This document shows positions 41,572 to 50,401 of a DNA stretch of 64,000 nucleotides, piece by piece (the stretch's first letter is position 1; the number at the start of each line of letters is the position of its first letter). The translations under genes and the position numbers were made by a program. This DNA is from Bacteroidales bacterium (lineage in GTDB: Bacteria; Bacteroidota; Bacteroidia; Bacteroidales; UBA932). The notes beneath the pieces are model-generated. The model had not been told where the DNA came from and ran no database searches. It worked only from the letters and a program-made list of their open reading frames with translations. The stretch covers positions 22,046 to 86,045 of the forward strand of contig JAFUWZ010000018.1 in NCBI GenBank assembly GCA_017471045.1, in the 5' to 3' direction.

Positions 41572-42603
41572 TCAGCCGATCAGTTTTTTGTCCAGGTCGA
41601 AAGGGCGCAGGTCATCCAGATGCAGGGCATCGGCGGCCGTGCGGAGCAGAACCGCTTCACTGACAGCATCCGTCTCCCCCTGGCAGGCCCGGTAGAACCG
41701 GCCCGCATCCACCAGCGCCCGGCGGGGCACCAGCCCGATGATTTCCGTCCCCGTCACACACGCGCCGCGCTCCCGGGCGGCCCGGCAGACGGTCTCGTAA
41801 GCGACGTGCAGGGGCGTGACGTCCATGTCCGTGATGTTCATGGAGACCTGCGCGATGCCGTATTCCTCGATGTACCAGCCGATCGCCTTGCAGCCCTTGA
41901 GCGGCCCCCGGATCCAGATCGGCCTCCCGGCAGCGTCCAGCACCGGCGAACCGTCCGGATGCAAGGCCTTGCGTCCCTTTTCCCGCACGTCGCAAGCGAT
42001 CTCCTGGGCCAGGGAGGCCGATGTCGTATCCAGGTTGAAGTTGACGGCGATCAGGAAAGGACGCGCGCCGACATGGGTCGCTCCGGTCCGGACCGTCCGC
42101 TGATCAAAACGGCCGCAAAAATCCGGCTTCCGGGCCGGATCAGCCATCCGGGCCGGCAAGCCCTCGTATTCTCCGGCACGGCACCAGGCCAGGTTGCGCC
42201 GCTCCGCGCTGAAGGCCGCCGCTTCGTAGCAGAAACACGGGATCCCCAGTTCCCGGTACAGACGCGCGGCCAGCTCGCGGGCAAGGTCCGCACACTCCTG
42301 CAGGCTGATGCCGGAAAGGGGCACCAGGGGCAGGACATCCGTCGCCCCCGAACGCGGATGCGTACCCTGCTGGACACGCATGTCGATCCGCTCCGCCGCC
42401 TCTGCAGCGCCCCGGAACGCAGCCTCCGCCACGGCTTCCGGCGTCCCGACAAAGGTGACGACCGTCCGGTTGGCCGCCGCCCCCGGATCAACGTCGAGGA
42501 TCTGTACGCCGCCTGCGGAAGCGATGGCGGCCACGATCGCATCGATGGTTTTCCGGTCCCGTCCCTCGCTGAAATTGGGGACACATTCGATCATCCTCTC
42601 CAT
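41572..42603 (-). CDS. ftcD: Glutamate formimidoyltransferase
   Basis: Transfers the formimino group of N-formimino-glutamate (histidine degradation) to tetrahydrofolate. 343 residues. Typical segments: MIECVPNFSEGRD, THPRSGATDVLPLVP, VGARPFLIAVNFNLDT and SMNITDMDVTP. Single-domain form (no cyclodeaminase fused), as in most Bacteroidota. The start may also be the second Met at 42594. No other hut genes are in the window, so its histidine-pathway partners lie elsewhere. Confidence 0.95.
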   Translation of the reverse strand: MERMIECVPNFSEGRDRKTIDAIVAAIASAGGVQILDVDPGAAANRTVVTFVGTPEAVAEAAFRGAAEAAERIDMRVQQGTHPRSGATDVLPLVPLSGISLQECADLARELAARLYRELGIPCFCYEAAAFSAERRNLAWCRAGEYEGLPARMADPARKPDFCGRFDQRTVRTGATHVGARPFLIAVNFNLDTTSASLAQEIACDVREKGRKALHPDGSPVLDAAGRPIWIRGPLKGCKAIGWYIEEYGIAQVSMNITDMDVTPLHVAYETVCRAARERGACVTGTEIIGLVPRRALVDAGRFYRACQGETDAVSEAVLLRTAADALHLDDLRPFDLDKKLIG

Positions 42604-42706
42604 ATTGCCATTGATATTAGGGTATAAAGATACGGAAATTATCGGCAGCCACTTTTGTTTTTAGCGGGACTTTGACTAACTTGCAGCCGTTTTAAATGCC
42701 AGGAAC

Positions 42707-43279
42707 ATGAAAAAGACGCTTTTTGTTACCGCCCTCCTGCTCGCCGCCACGCTCGGCCTGCGCGCCCAGAATACGACTTCCACGACGACCGAGATCGTCA
42801 ACAGCGTCGTGCAGCAGAGCCAGGATGCCGCTGAACAGGCCAAGCAAGCCTACCAGGACCAGGCCCGGTCCGGCAACCGTGAGATCAGCCGGCTGGAAAG
42901 GAGGATCAGCTCCTCCAAGAAGGAAGTGGACCGCCTGAAAGTCGAAGCAGACCAGCTCAAGGCGGACATCAAGGCCCTCGACAAATCCAAGAAGATCCAG
43001 AAAGAGACCCTGAAACTCCAGAAAGCCAGCAAGGCCGAGAAAGAGCTGATCTCCATGACCAAGGCTTCCATCAAGGACATCGATCGCCAGCTTTCCCGGT
43101 CCAAGAGCGAGCTGAAGAAAGTCAACCGCTCCCTCAAGGAGACCAAAAAGGACATTTCCGAGTCCAAGAAAGCCCTCTCCTCGACCAAGAAAGACATCCG
43201 GGATGCCAAGAAAGAGATGAAGGCGCAGCAGAAAAACCTCAAGCAGACCCTGAAACTGCAAGAAGACGCCGGCCGCTAA
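42707..43279 (+). CDS. Secreted coiled-coil protein
   Basis: 190 residues: signal peptide (ending GLRAQ) then an almost uninterrupted heptad-repeat coiled coil rich in Lys, Glu, Ser and Leu (EISRLERRISSSKKEVDRLK and onward). No enzymatic motif. Likely periplasmic and oligomeric. Comparable proteins are annotated as hypothetical in Bacteroidales. Confidence 0.7.
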   Translation: MKKTLFVTALLLAATLGLRAQNTTSTTTEIVNSVVQQSQDAAEQAKQAYQDQARSGNREISRLERRISSSKKEVDRLKVEADQLKADIKALDKSKKIQKETLKLQKASKAEKELISMTKASIKDIDRQLSRSKSELKKVNRSLKETKKDISESKKALSSTKKDIRDAKKEMKAQQKNLKQTLKLQEDAGR

Positions 43280-43304
43280 GCGTTGTTCTATCCAGAATAT
43301 TCGT

Positions 43305-43342
43305 ACGCAGAGAAAACGTATTTCCCGTTTCTCTGCGTTTCT
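43305..43342 (+). terminator. Terminator after the coiled-coil gene
   Basis: ACGCAGAGAAAACG and CGTTTCTCTGCGT pair with one bulged A (43305-43338), followed by a weak TTCTT tract. Confidence 0.6.
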
Positions 43343-43360
43343 TGTATCAGAACTGGTCCC

Positions 43361-43861
43361 ATGAACATGAAATCTCACATACTCCTGCTGCTGGCGCTCC
43401 CGCTGCTGTGGGCTTGCAGCAAGGACTTCGTGCCGGCCGACGGCGGATACTTTTTCCCTGGGGAATGGGCTCCCGTACATGTCGTCATCTCGGTTACGGA
43501 CCGGGAAGGGACGGACCTGCTCGACCCGGAACGGGAGGACAACTTCTTCAAGAACGCCAGCATCCGGTATAAGGGCGAAACCTATCCGGCCCGGATGGAC
43601 GGGGCCCGGTCCGGCACCAAATCCTACCATGCGGACATCTACGGCTATTTCCTGATCCAGCAGGACGGATGGAAACTGATCTTCGGGGAGATCGACGGAG
43701 CGTTGGAGATGGAGGAAGACCTGATCCTGAACTGGCCGGACGGGACATCCGACACCCTCCACTACCACTGCGGGAGCCACAACCTGAAAGACATGACCTG
43801 CGACCGCTCCTGGACCCTCAACGGGGAGCATACCAGCCTTCCGGTCACCTTGGTCAAATAA
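43361..43861 (+). CDS. Hypothetical lipoprotein
   Basis: 166 residues. Lipoprotein signal (LPLLWACSKD). The mature part, VHVVISVTDREGTDLLDPE, ASIRYKGETYPAR and WTLNGEHTSLPVTLVK, looks like a small beta-sandwich, but I do not recognise a family. Start can be 43361 or 43367 (both ATG). It precedes the sigma factor on the same strand, 28 bases before the possible CTG start there. Confidence 0.65.
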   Translation: MNMKSHILLLLALPLLWACSKDFVPADGGYFFPGEWAPVHVVISVTDREGTDLLDPEREDNFFKNASIRYKGETYPARMDGARSGTKSYHADIYGYFLIQQDGWKLIFGEIDGALEMEEDLILNWPDGTSDTLHYHCGSHNLKDMTCDRSWTLNGEHTSLPVTLVK

Positions 43862-43889
43862 GTATGGAGTGAACGAAACGGAGCGATAA

Positions 43890-44420
43890 CTGGCAACCCT
43901 GTGCGCACAGGGGGACCCCTCGGCAGAAAAGGAGCTGTACCTCAGGTATGCAGCCCGGATCCATGCGGTCTGCCGCCGTTATGCGGAAGAAGACGAGGAG
44001 GCCCTGGATCTGATGCACGACGCTTTCATCAAGGCTTTCGACCGGATCTCCACCTTCCGTTACAACGGAGAAGGTTCCCTGTATGCCTGGCTGCGCAGGC
44101 TGGCCGTCAATCTCTCGCTGGACCGGATCCGGCGCCGGCACTGGAAACGGATCGGCTGGGACGACACGATCCCGGACCGCGCTCCGGATGCCCCGGACGA
44201 AGCAGTGGAAACGATCCCGCTGGAAATAATGATGGAGATGATCGCCTCCCTGCCCCCAGAGCGGCGGATCGTCTTCAACCTGTACTGCCTTGATGACTGG
44301 CCGCACCGCGATATCGCCGCCCGACTGGGCATCACGGAGAAAGGATCCGCCGCGATCCTCGCCCAGGCCCGGCGGCAACTGAAAGGAAAAATCAACCAAT
44401 ATTTAGCCGAACATACATAG
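43890..44420 (+). CDS. ECF-type RNA polymerase sigma factor (start problematic)
   Basis: About 176 residues in frame: LATLCAQGDPSAEKELYLRYAARI (helices of region 2.1), DLMHDAFIKAFDRIS (2.2), WLRRLAVNLSLDRIRRRH (2.4), then the region 4 helix-turn-helix SLPPERRIVFNLYCLDDW...DIAARLGITEKG. No ATG/GTG/TTG opens this frame before an in-frame TAA at 43887-43889; a GTG lies six codons before that stop. The first codon after the TAA is CTG, preceded by GGAG at a plausible spacing. So either a CTG start or a recent nonsense mutation (CAA to TAA). The ATG at 44013 would delete region 2.1. The neighbour downstream is probably its anti-sigma partner. Confidence 0.75.
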   Translation: MATLCAQGDPSAEKELYLRYAARIHAVCRRYAEEDEEALDLMHDAFIKAFDRISTFRYNGEGSLYAWLRRLAVNLSLDRIRRRHWKRIGWDDTIPDRAPDAPDEAVETIPLEIMMEMIASLPPERRIVFNLYCLDDWPHRDIAARLGITEKGSAAILAQARRQLKGKINQYLAEHT

Positions 44421-44422
44421 CC

Positions 44423-45631
44423 ATGAGCAACTGGGAGAATCGCTTCAAAAACCGTCTGGAAAGCAGCGGATGGGAAGTGCCGGAAGGCGACTGGGAAGTC
44501 CTCCAGACGAGGCGTGCCGCCTGGGCCCGCAAGCGGACCTGGCGGAAAGCGGCGCTCTGGACGGCACCGGCCGCTGCGGCGGCGCTGGCACTGCTGCTGG
44601 TCCTGCCTCCCTGGGGTGCAGCCCCTGCCGCAGCCCCCCAGGATGAAGAGGCCGTCTTCCAAAACGGGCCTGTCGCGGAAGCGGCCGGACAAGGGATGGG
44701 ACTGGAGCAGGACGAGGCAGGAGCGGGAGCAGGAGTCGTCGGTTTGACAGCTCTCAAGTGTATCCCGGTCCTCAGCCGAGAGGACTCGCCGGAGCCTCCG
44801 CCAGCCTCTCAGGACGAGGAAGACACCCCCCGGGACGAGGGGACCGTACGGGACACCGCTCAGATAGGGATCCCGGACGGGAAGAAAGTGACCCGGGCCA
44901 AAGCCCCGCTCGGCAAAGCGGGCGGCATCGAGGGGGCCCTGCGTACAGAAGGCCGCTTTGCCAGCACCCGCCCGGACCGGAAAGTCAGCATCGAGGCCGG
45001 AGGCCTGCTGGCAGCCCTCTACAAGGACACACCCCGCGGCATGCCGATGATGGATGCCCTCTCCGCGCCGTACTCATCCAGCCTGACAGGCAGCCAGACA
45101 GGGACCGGACGCGTCCCGGACTTGCGCAGGATCGCTGCGATTGCGGTCGCGCCCGACCAGCTGATCGGCACGCGGCACCTGCGTCCCCTCGAATTCGGCC
45201 TGACGGCAGGTTTCCCCCTGGGAGAGCGCTGGACCCTCGTTAGCGGGCTGGAATACGCCTTGTACCGTTCCCAGTTCAGCTACACCCTCTCCGGAAGCCA
45301 GAACCAGCGCGCACACTACCTGGGCGTGCCGCTGCTAATTCATTTCAACGTGATCAACCAGAAAGACATCCGCCTATACCTGGGAGCCGGAGCCAAGGCT
45401 GACTGGGGGATTGCAACCCGTCGGGGCGGAGAAAGACTCCACCCCGATGGATTCGGTTTCACCCTGCAGGCCGTCAGCGGATTCCAGTGGAACATGACGC
45501 CCTCTCTGGGCCTGTATCTGGAGCCCCGCTACGGCTGGTTCCTCTCCGGCACCGACGGCCGGGTCCAGACATTCCGCACGGAAAGCCCGCGTCTCTTCTC
45601 CCTTTCCGCCGGTCTCCAGCTGCACCTGTAG
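44423..45631 (+). CDS. Membrane protein with C-terminal beta-barrel domain, probable anti-sigma partner
   Basis: 402 residues. The N-terminal cytosolic segment (1-40: WENRFKNRLESSGWEVPEGDWE) is of the type found in Bacteroidota anti-sigma proteins. One transmembrane helix follows (about 43-62), then a low-complexity, Pro/Glu-rich linker and a C-terminal region (LEFGLTAGFPLGERWTL to LFSLSAGLQLHL) with the alternating pattern and terminal aromatic/hydrophobic end of an OmpA/PorT-like barrel. Two bases after the sigma factor stop. No enzymatic motif. Confidence 0.7.
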   Translation: MSNWENRFKNRLESSGWEVPEGDWEVLQTRRAAWARKRTWRKAALWTAPAAAAALALLLVLPPWGAAPAAAPQDEEAVFQNGPVAEAAGQGMGLEQDEAGAGAGVVGLTALKCIPVLSREDSPEPPPASQDEEDTPRDEGTVRDTAQIGIPDGKKVTRAKAPLGKAGGIEGALRTEGRFASTRPDRKVSIEAGGLLAALYKDTPRGMPMMDALSAPYSSSLTGSQTGTGRVPDLRRIAAIAVAPDQLIGTRHLRPLEFGLTAGFPLGERWTLVSGLEYALYRSQFSYTLSGSQNQRAHYLGVPLLIHFNVINQKDIRLYLGAGAKADWGIATRRGGERLHPDGFGFTLQAVSGFQWNMTPSLGLYLEPRYGWFLSGTDGRVQTFRTESPRLFSLSAGLQLHL

Positions 45632-45637
45632 GCTTAA

Positions 45638-47362
45638 TCAGATCGCGTTGATGAACTCCACAACGGCATCCCGGTCCTCCTTCGGAAGATTGTAGAACTT
45701 CTCCGTCGATTCATAAGCGTCACTCTTCTTGCTGTACCCGTGCCACATGATCGCTTCGATCACGTTGCGGGCCCGGCAATCATGCAGACGCTCCTCCGCA
45801 CCGCTATTGGCCCGGGACAATCCGCGGCCCCAGAGCGGCGTAGTACGGCACCAGCTGCCGTGTATGCCGTTCTTCATATAGAGCCGGTGCTGGATCATAT
45901 CGGTATAGGGATAAATCTTCTGGTTGCGGTAGCGCGGCAGTTCCTTCCCTTTCAGGATGGCCGGCGCCCAATAATTGTCCTCCTTGGTCTCCCAGGAAGC
46001 GCGGTGACAGGTCGCGCAGCCCATCTTGTTGAAAAGTTCTTTCCCACGCTGGACTTCCTTCCGGTTGAGATTGCGCGCACGCGGGATGGAGAGGCCGCGG
46101 TGCCAGACCATGAAATTGTAATACTGATCGTCGCTCATCTCGGGCGTGAAGTTGTGCCACTTGTTGTCAAACTGGTCGGTCGTCGGATCCAGCAGGTTCA
46201 GCACCGCCTCGGCAATCCCCTCATCCGTTCCGTCCGCATAGTAAGGTGAAGCAGGATCCGCCTTGATCGCGGCGATCACGGACGCATCCTCGGACATTGC
46301 CTTTGCCCAGGCCTTGGTCGTATAGAGGAAGTGACGGTCGGAACGGCTCACATTGGTGATATTCCAAATGGCATTCGCCCCCGCACCGTCCTGCAACGAG
46401 GCGCGCGTCATCGCATAGGTAAAGCGCTTGACCAGTTTCGTACCGGCCGGCGCAGGCGTCCCGTCCGCGAACTGACCCTCGGCCAGGGTGTACCAGGCAG
46501 TCGGAGCGAAATCATTGGCCTCCTTGTCCCAAAAGGCGGGATTCAGCTCTGAGAAAGGCGCCTCGGCACGATATTGCTCCCGGATGGCATCCTGCGGGAT
46601 GGCATCCAGCAGCCCCGTACCGATGATACCGATCGTCGATTCGAGCCGGAACGCTACCGCACCGGTTTCGTAGGGAGTGGGAGAGGTATGGAACGCCTCC
46701 GCCGGGATGGAGAGTTCAGGATAGATCAGGCTGTACTTTTCCCCGTCCGGGAAAGCCATCGGCAGACCGCTCTCCATCTGTGCGACCTCGTGCCAGTCGA
46801 GCCGGATCTTGTCCTCCTCGATCGGAGGGAGGAAGGGATAAGCCGCCCTGGTCTGCGGCATACCGGTCACCTCGGCCACATACGGACCGTCGTCACTGTT
46901 GGCCCCGTCGGCGGGATGATAGATCACCAGCAGGTACCCGTTGCCGAACTCAGACTTGTACTGGTACTGGCGCTTGCCGTGTCCGTAACCCGGATGGCAG
47001 TCCAGGCAGGACGAGCGCAGATAAGCGGGTCCCAGGCCCCTGAACGGCTCGCTATTGATCGTAAACTTCCGTTCGAACGCGGCCTCACCCAGGTTGAAGG
47101 CCTGTTCCAGGCCCTGCTGGATGACGGCGGGGGTCTCATCCTCATAGCAGCCTTCAGTCACATTGTCCGTCGTGCCCAGCACGCCGGCAGGATACCACTC
47201 TTCGGGGAGGAAATTGCCGACCTGCTGCCCGACGTATCTGGCATCGGGCTCACGCCTGTCGCCCTGTGCCGACGACCCGCCGCCAAAGACGGTCAGGTCG
47301 CAGGAAATCACGGTCAGGGACAGGGCTAGCGCCAGGATAAATGATTCCGCAATTCGCTTCAT
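45638..47362 (-). CDS. Di-haem oxidoreductase (cytochrome c peroxidase-like) lipoprotein
   Basis: 574 residues. Lipoprotein signal (LTVISCDL). Two CxxCH haem-binding motifs: SSCLDCHPG (about residue 119) and GCATCHRAS (about 440). The DHOR family shows TPLWGRGL and IMWHGYSKKS near the C-terminus, as here. Such proteins partner imelysins and porins in iron/haem acquisition operons. Last gene of the porin-imelysin-DHOR operon, three bases after the imelysin gene. Confidence 0.9.
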   Translation of the reverse strand: MKRIAESFILALALSLTVISCDLTVFGGGSSAQGDRREPDARYVGQQVGNFLPEEWYPAGVLGTTDNVTEGCYEDETPAVIQQGLEQAFNLGEAAFERKFTINSEPFRGLGPAYLRSSCLDCHPGYGHGKRQYQYKSEFGNGYLLVIYHPADGANSDDGPYVAEVTGMPQTRAAYPFLPPIEEDKIRLDWHEVAQMESGLPMAFPDGEKYSLIYPELSIPAEAFHTSPTPYETGAVAFRLESTIGIIGTGLLDAIPQDAIREQYRAEAPFSELNPAFWDKEANDFAPTAWYTLAEGQFADGTPAPAGTKLVKRFTYAMTRASLQDGAGANAIWNITNVSRSDRHFLYTTKAWAKAMSEDASVIAAIKADPASPYYADGTDEGIAEAVLNLLDPTTDQFDNKWHNFTPEMSDDQYYNFMVWHRGLSIPRARNLNRKEVQRGKELFNKMGCATCHRASWETKEDNYWAPAILKGKELPRYRNQKIYPYTDMIQHRLYMKNGIHGSWCRTTPLWGRGLSRANSGAEERLHDCRARNVIEAIMWHGYSKKSDAYESTEKFYNLPKEDRDAVVEFINAI

Positions 47363-47365
47363 TTC

Positions 47366-48589
47366 TTACTGTTTAACAACCCAGGCGGCCGCCTTGTTGA
47401 GTTCCACATCCAGGTCATTGACCGCATCCATGGCGGCCTGGACGGAAGCATCGGTATAGATGTCTACGAAGGCACCTTTCGCCTGACAGGCCCGGAGGGC
47501 TTTCAAGGACGCATCCAGATCGCTCTGCAGGTCATTGACGCCGCTGTATTTGTGATTCTTGAGCAGGGTTATCAAGGACTTGTCGGAAGCCGTCGTGGCT
47601 CCGGCCTTTCCATAGAGCGTGTATTGGATGCTCAGGATGTTGTCGATGAAGTCCTGGAAGGATTTCTTGCTGTAAGGAGACTCGATGTAGTTGATGTCCT
47701 CGCCGCTGTGGGCATTGCCCATCTTGACATTGGCCACTTCGTTGCAGATATTGGAGCAGCCGGCTATCAGGATGGAAGACAGCGTCTCCTGCCAGGTCGC
47801 ATACGTACTGCCCTTGACGGCGGCACCCAGCATATTCTCGCCATAGGTGCGGTCCGAGCCCGTGAGTGTCACGGCGACTCCCAGTTCCTCGCAGCGCTCC
47901 TTGTAAGAGGCGGGGGCATCGGGGTTCCAAGCCACGCAGAGCCGGTAGCAGTTGTCCCGGAGATCACCGGCGACGGCGGTCGCATAGACCAGTTCCTGGG
48001 CGCCCGTTACTGTCTTGCCGGCGAAGGCCTCATGGGTCTCATTGGCGCGCAGGGCCGACACCGTCCGGTTCTTTCCGTCCCGGAAAAGGACGAATTCGAT
48101 CCCGTGGAAGCCCAGCAGTTCCTGCCCGAGTTTGGCCGCCGCATAGGCGATACCGTCTTCGCCTTCCAGCTGGGCGACCTGCTCGGCATTGGAAAGGGAG
48201 GTCGCCAGGGCCTCGACATCCAGCGGCCAGGTGTCGATGTGCGGATCGATGCCGAAATCCGTAGCCGCTCCATACAGGAAGGCTTCGGACTCCTCCCAGG
48301 ACTGGCGTGCCTGGAGGAATTTGGCGCAGATCGCATCGAGTTCACCCTGGCTCAGGGCTCCCACGCCTTTCTTGGAAGCGGCGGAAAGCAGCTCATACAG
48401 CTCGCCGGACTCCTTCGCCAGATCGCCGTAGGTAGCATACACGACGCCGGGAACATATTGTTCGACAATCGCTTTCATTTCTGTTTCGACGGCCGTCAGG
48501 CCGTCTTTCCCTGTCCGGTCCTCACAAGCGGCCAGACACATCCCGGCACAGGCCAGGAGAAGAGTGCTTTTGACAATCTTTTTCATCAC
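47366..48589 (-). CDS. Imelysin-family lipoprotein (M75-like, IrpA type)
   Basis: 407 residues. Lipoprotein signal CLAACEDR. The imelysin signature GFHGIEFVLF (GxHxxE, residue about 158) is present. Two duplicated helical bundles are expected; the C-terminal half carries WQETLSSILIAGCSNICNEVANVKM. Imelysins bind iron or copper rather than acting as peptidases. The start is ATG 48589 or 48586. Middle gene of the operon. Confidence 0.92.
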   Translation of the reverse strand: MMKKIVKSTLLLACAGMCLAACEDRTGKDGLTAVETEMKAIVEQYVPGVVYATYGDLAKESGELYELLSAASKKGVGALSQGELDAICAKFLQARQSWEESEAFLYGAATDFGIDPHIDTWPLDVEALATSLSNAEQVAQLEGEDGIAYAAAKLGQELLGFHGIEFVLFRDGKNRTVSALRANETHEAFAGKTVTGAQELVYATAVAGDLRDNCYRLCVAWNPDAPASYKERCEELGVAVTLTGSDRTYGENMLGAAVKGSTYATWQETLSSILIAGCSNICNEVANVKMGNAHSGEDINYIESPYSKKSFQDFIDNILSIQYTLYGKAGATTASDKSLITLLKNHKYSGVNDLQSDLDASLKALRACQAKGAFVDIYTDASVQAAMDAVNDLDVELNKAAAWVVKQ

Positions 48590-48597
48590 TTATGCGT

Positions 48598-49872
48598 TTA
48601 TTTGTTGAAAAAACCTTGATAGGCAACTCCGACCGACACCGACGGTTCCGGGTTGAACTGGCTCGGCAGGAAACGATGTGAGTATTCCGCCTTGACGGCG
48701 ATCTGGGGCATCGGGAACCAGTTGATACCCACGGCTATCCGATGGCGTCCGGTATAGTCGTAACCCTGCTGGTCCGCCGCCGGGATATATGAATTGTAGT
48801 ACTCGTACCGGCCGAAGAGGAAGAGACGTTCCTCCCGGGCTCCGAAGAGATGGAGGAGGTCGTAGCCCGCCTCCGCTCCGGCGGCGAAAGCATTGCGTCC
48901 GACCGGAGTCTTGCGGTATGGGGCATTGTTGGATGTCAGGTTGCGCTTGACCGTGCTGACGGTCGCCGCGTCCCCGACAAAACCATAGTCGGCATTGCCG
49001 CGGGCGATGAGATGCCGCCCCGTATAGGCGAAATCGAAAGCGCCGATCAGCGTCGTCCCTTTTACGTCAGCGTAACGTGTCCCCTGCATGTCATTGGGAT
49101 AGGAGTTGTGCATGCTGTTGCCGGCATAAGCGCTCAGGCTCAGGCGCAGATTCCGTACGGAGCGGTTGTCGATGCGCGCGGCAAAGCCATAATTGTTGGC
49201 GACCTTGAACTCATAGGGCGAGCCGGCGCCGTACTTGACAAAATGGTCCCGGTCGAACAGGAACGCATCCAGCCCGGCGACAAACAAGGCCTCATAGCGC
49301 CAGGCTCCCGCCTGCCCCCATAGGCTGACACCCGTGTCGTGCCAGGTGCTGGGCAGGATCGTGTCCTCTCCTTCCGGCCGGTAAACCGTGAAAAAATTGA
49401 GCGGCTCGTGGGCGTTGTTCAGTGCGCCGACCGGCACGACCAGATGGCCCATCCGGACATTGAATGCGGGATCGAAAGACTTCTGGATCCAGAATTGCTC
49501 CAGTTCCACTTCACCGCCCTTTTCGATCTCAGACTCCCATTCGCCGGCTTCGGTATACTCTTTCTCGACCGCCGTGCCGGTCCCAGTATGTTCGAACTCG
49601 ATTTCGGACTGCATCGTCCAGCCCCGCCCGAAATCATAGCCCAGATAGATCACGGCATGGGGAATATCGAAACGGCCGTGTCCTTTGTCATCCTTGTAAT
49701 CTCCCGGATGCGAGTAGCGGTACACATTGTCACTGTAAAAGTTGCGGGTCAGGGCGACCTCGCCGTAACCACCGACGGTCAGGCGCCCTCCGGGATTCCG
49801 GACCTGCGCCGAAAGGAGCGTGGACCCCAGGACAAGGGACACAAGCACGCCAAAGACCTTTTTTACCATCAT
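48598..49872 (-). CDS. Outer-membrane porin
   Basis: 424 residues: signal peptide ending STLLSAQ, then an all-beta barrel pattern (GYGEVALTRNFY, WTMQSEIEFEH, VVPVGALNN, SVSVGVAYQGFF with terminal Phe). This is of the phosphate-selective porin O/P-like or anion porin type. As the first gene ahead of imelysin and DHOR it probably imports the ligand for that system, likely a metal or haem compound (inference). Confidence 0.85.
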   Translation of the reverse strand: MMVKKVFGVLVSLVLGSTLLSAQVRNPGGRLTVGGYGEVALTRNFYSDNVYRYSHPGDYKDDKGHGRFDIPHAVIYLGYDFGRGWTMQSEIEFEHTGTGTAVEKEYTEAGEWESEIEKGGEVELEQFWIQKSFDPAFNVRMGHLVVPVGALNNAHEPLNFFTVYRPEGEDTILPSTWHDTGVSLWGQAGAWRYEALFVAGLDAFLFDRDHFVKYGAGSPYEFKVANNYGFAARIDNRSVRNLRLSLSAYAGNSMHNSYPNDMQGTRYADVKGTTLIGAFDFAYTGRHLIARGNADYGFVGDAATVSTVKRNLTSNNAPYRKTPVGRNAFAAGAEAGYDLLHLFGAREERLFLFGRYEYYNSYIPAADQQGYDYTGRHRIAVGINWFPMPQIAVKAEYSHRFLPSQFNPEPSVSVGVAYQGFFNK

Positions 49873-49893
49873 TTCCGTTTAAGTTTTGCGGGG

Positions 49894-49901
49894 CAAATTT
49901 A
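49894..49901 (-). promoter_or_regulatory. -7 element of the porin operon
   Basis: TAAATTTG on the minus strand, 22 bases before the start at 49872. Confidence 0.55.
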
Positions 49902-49921
49902 AGACGGATACCGATGCGGGA

Positions 49922-49978
49922 CAATCCCCAAAAAGGGTCATTTTCAAAAAAAGCCACCATCCCCTTTAATGGGGATTG
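49922..49978. promoter_or_regulatory. Paired CAATCCCC/GGGGATTG dyads between divergent genes
   Basis: CAATCCCC (49922-49929) is the exact reverse complement of GGGGATTG (49971-49978), and the latter also pairs with ATCCCC (49959-49964) across a TTTAAT loop. The element lies between the porin promoter and the -33 of the DUF4491 promoter, so a shared regulator could act on both. Confidence 0.45.
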
Positions 49979-50006
49979 CATCCTATGGAAAGGATTGCTA
50001 AATTTG
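49976..50006 (+). promoter_or_regulatory. Promoter of the DUF4491 gene
   Basis: -33 TTG at 49976-49978 and -7 TAAATTTG at 49999-50006, 20 bases apart. It lies inside the upstream extension of the reading frame and so favours the downstream start at 50030. Confidence 0.65.
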
Positions 50007-50029
50007 CCCGGAAATCATTGGGACTGGAT

Positions 50030-50398
50030 ATGAATTTTGGAGGCATCATCGTCGGGGCGGCCGTTTTCCTGATCATCGGGATCTGCCACCCCATCGTCAT
50101 CAAGATGGAATACTATTGGGGGAAACAAAGCTGGTGGGTCCTCGCCTTGGCCGGCTGTCTCTTTGCCGCCGCTTCCCTGTTCGTCCCGGATATGATCGGC
50201 GCCACGATTCTCGGTGCCGCCGCCTTTTCCTGTTTCTGGGGGATCCATGAGATCCTGTCACAGGAAATGCGCGTCCTGCGGGGCTGGTTCCCCGAAAACC
50301 CCAGGCGCCATGCGTATTACGAGCGGCGCCGGCAGGAGTTGAAGGATCTGGGAAAATACCCGTCCCACCAAAACCTCAAGGAAAAACTGAAAGGCTGA
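50030..50398 (+). CDS. DUF4491 family membrane protein
   Basis: 122 residues starting MNFGGIIVGAAVFLIIG. Three to four hydrophobic segments and the family-typical GICHPIVIKMEYYWG, SLFVPDMI and RGWFPENPRRHAYY. Function unknown; widespread in Bacteroidales and Firmicutes. A longer frame with ATG at 49976 exists, but the promoter and family alignment both support 50030. Confidence 0.85.
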   Translation: MNFGGIIVGAAVFLIIGICHPIVIKMEYYWGKQSWWVLALAGCLFAAASLFVPDMIGATILGAAAFSCFWGIHEILSQEMRVLRGWFPENPRRHAYYERRRQELKDLGKYPSHQNLKEKLKG

Positions 50399-50401
50399 GC
50401 C

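Noticed and set aside
43901-44293. Alternative frame starting with GTG inside the sigma factor gene
   Set aside because: It encodes no domain; the overlapping frame has all sigma region 2 and 4 motifs.
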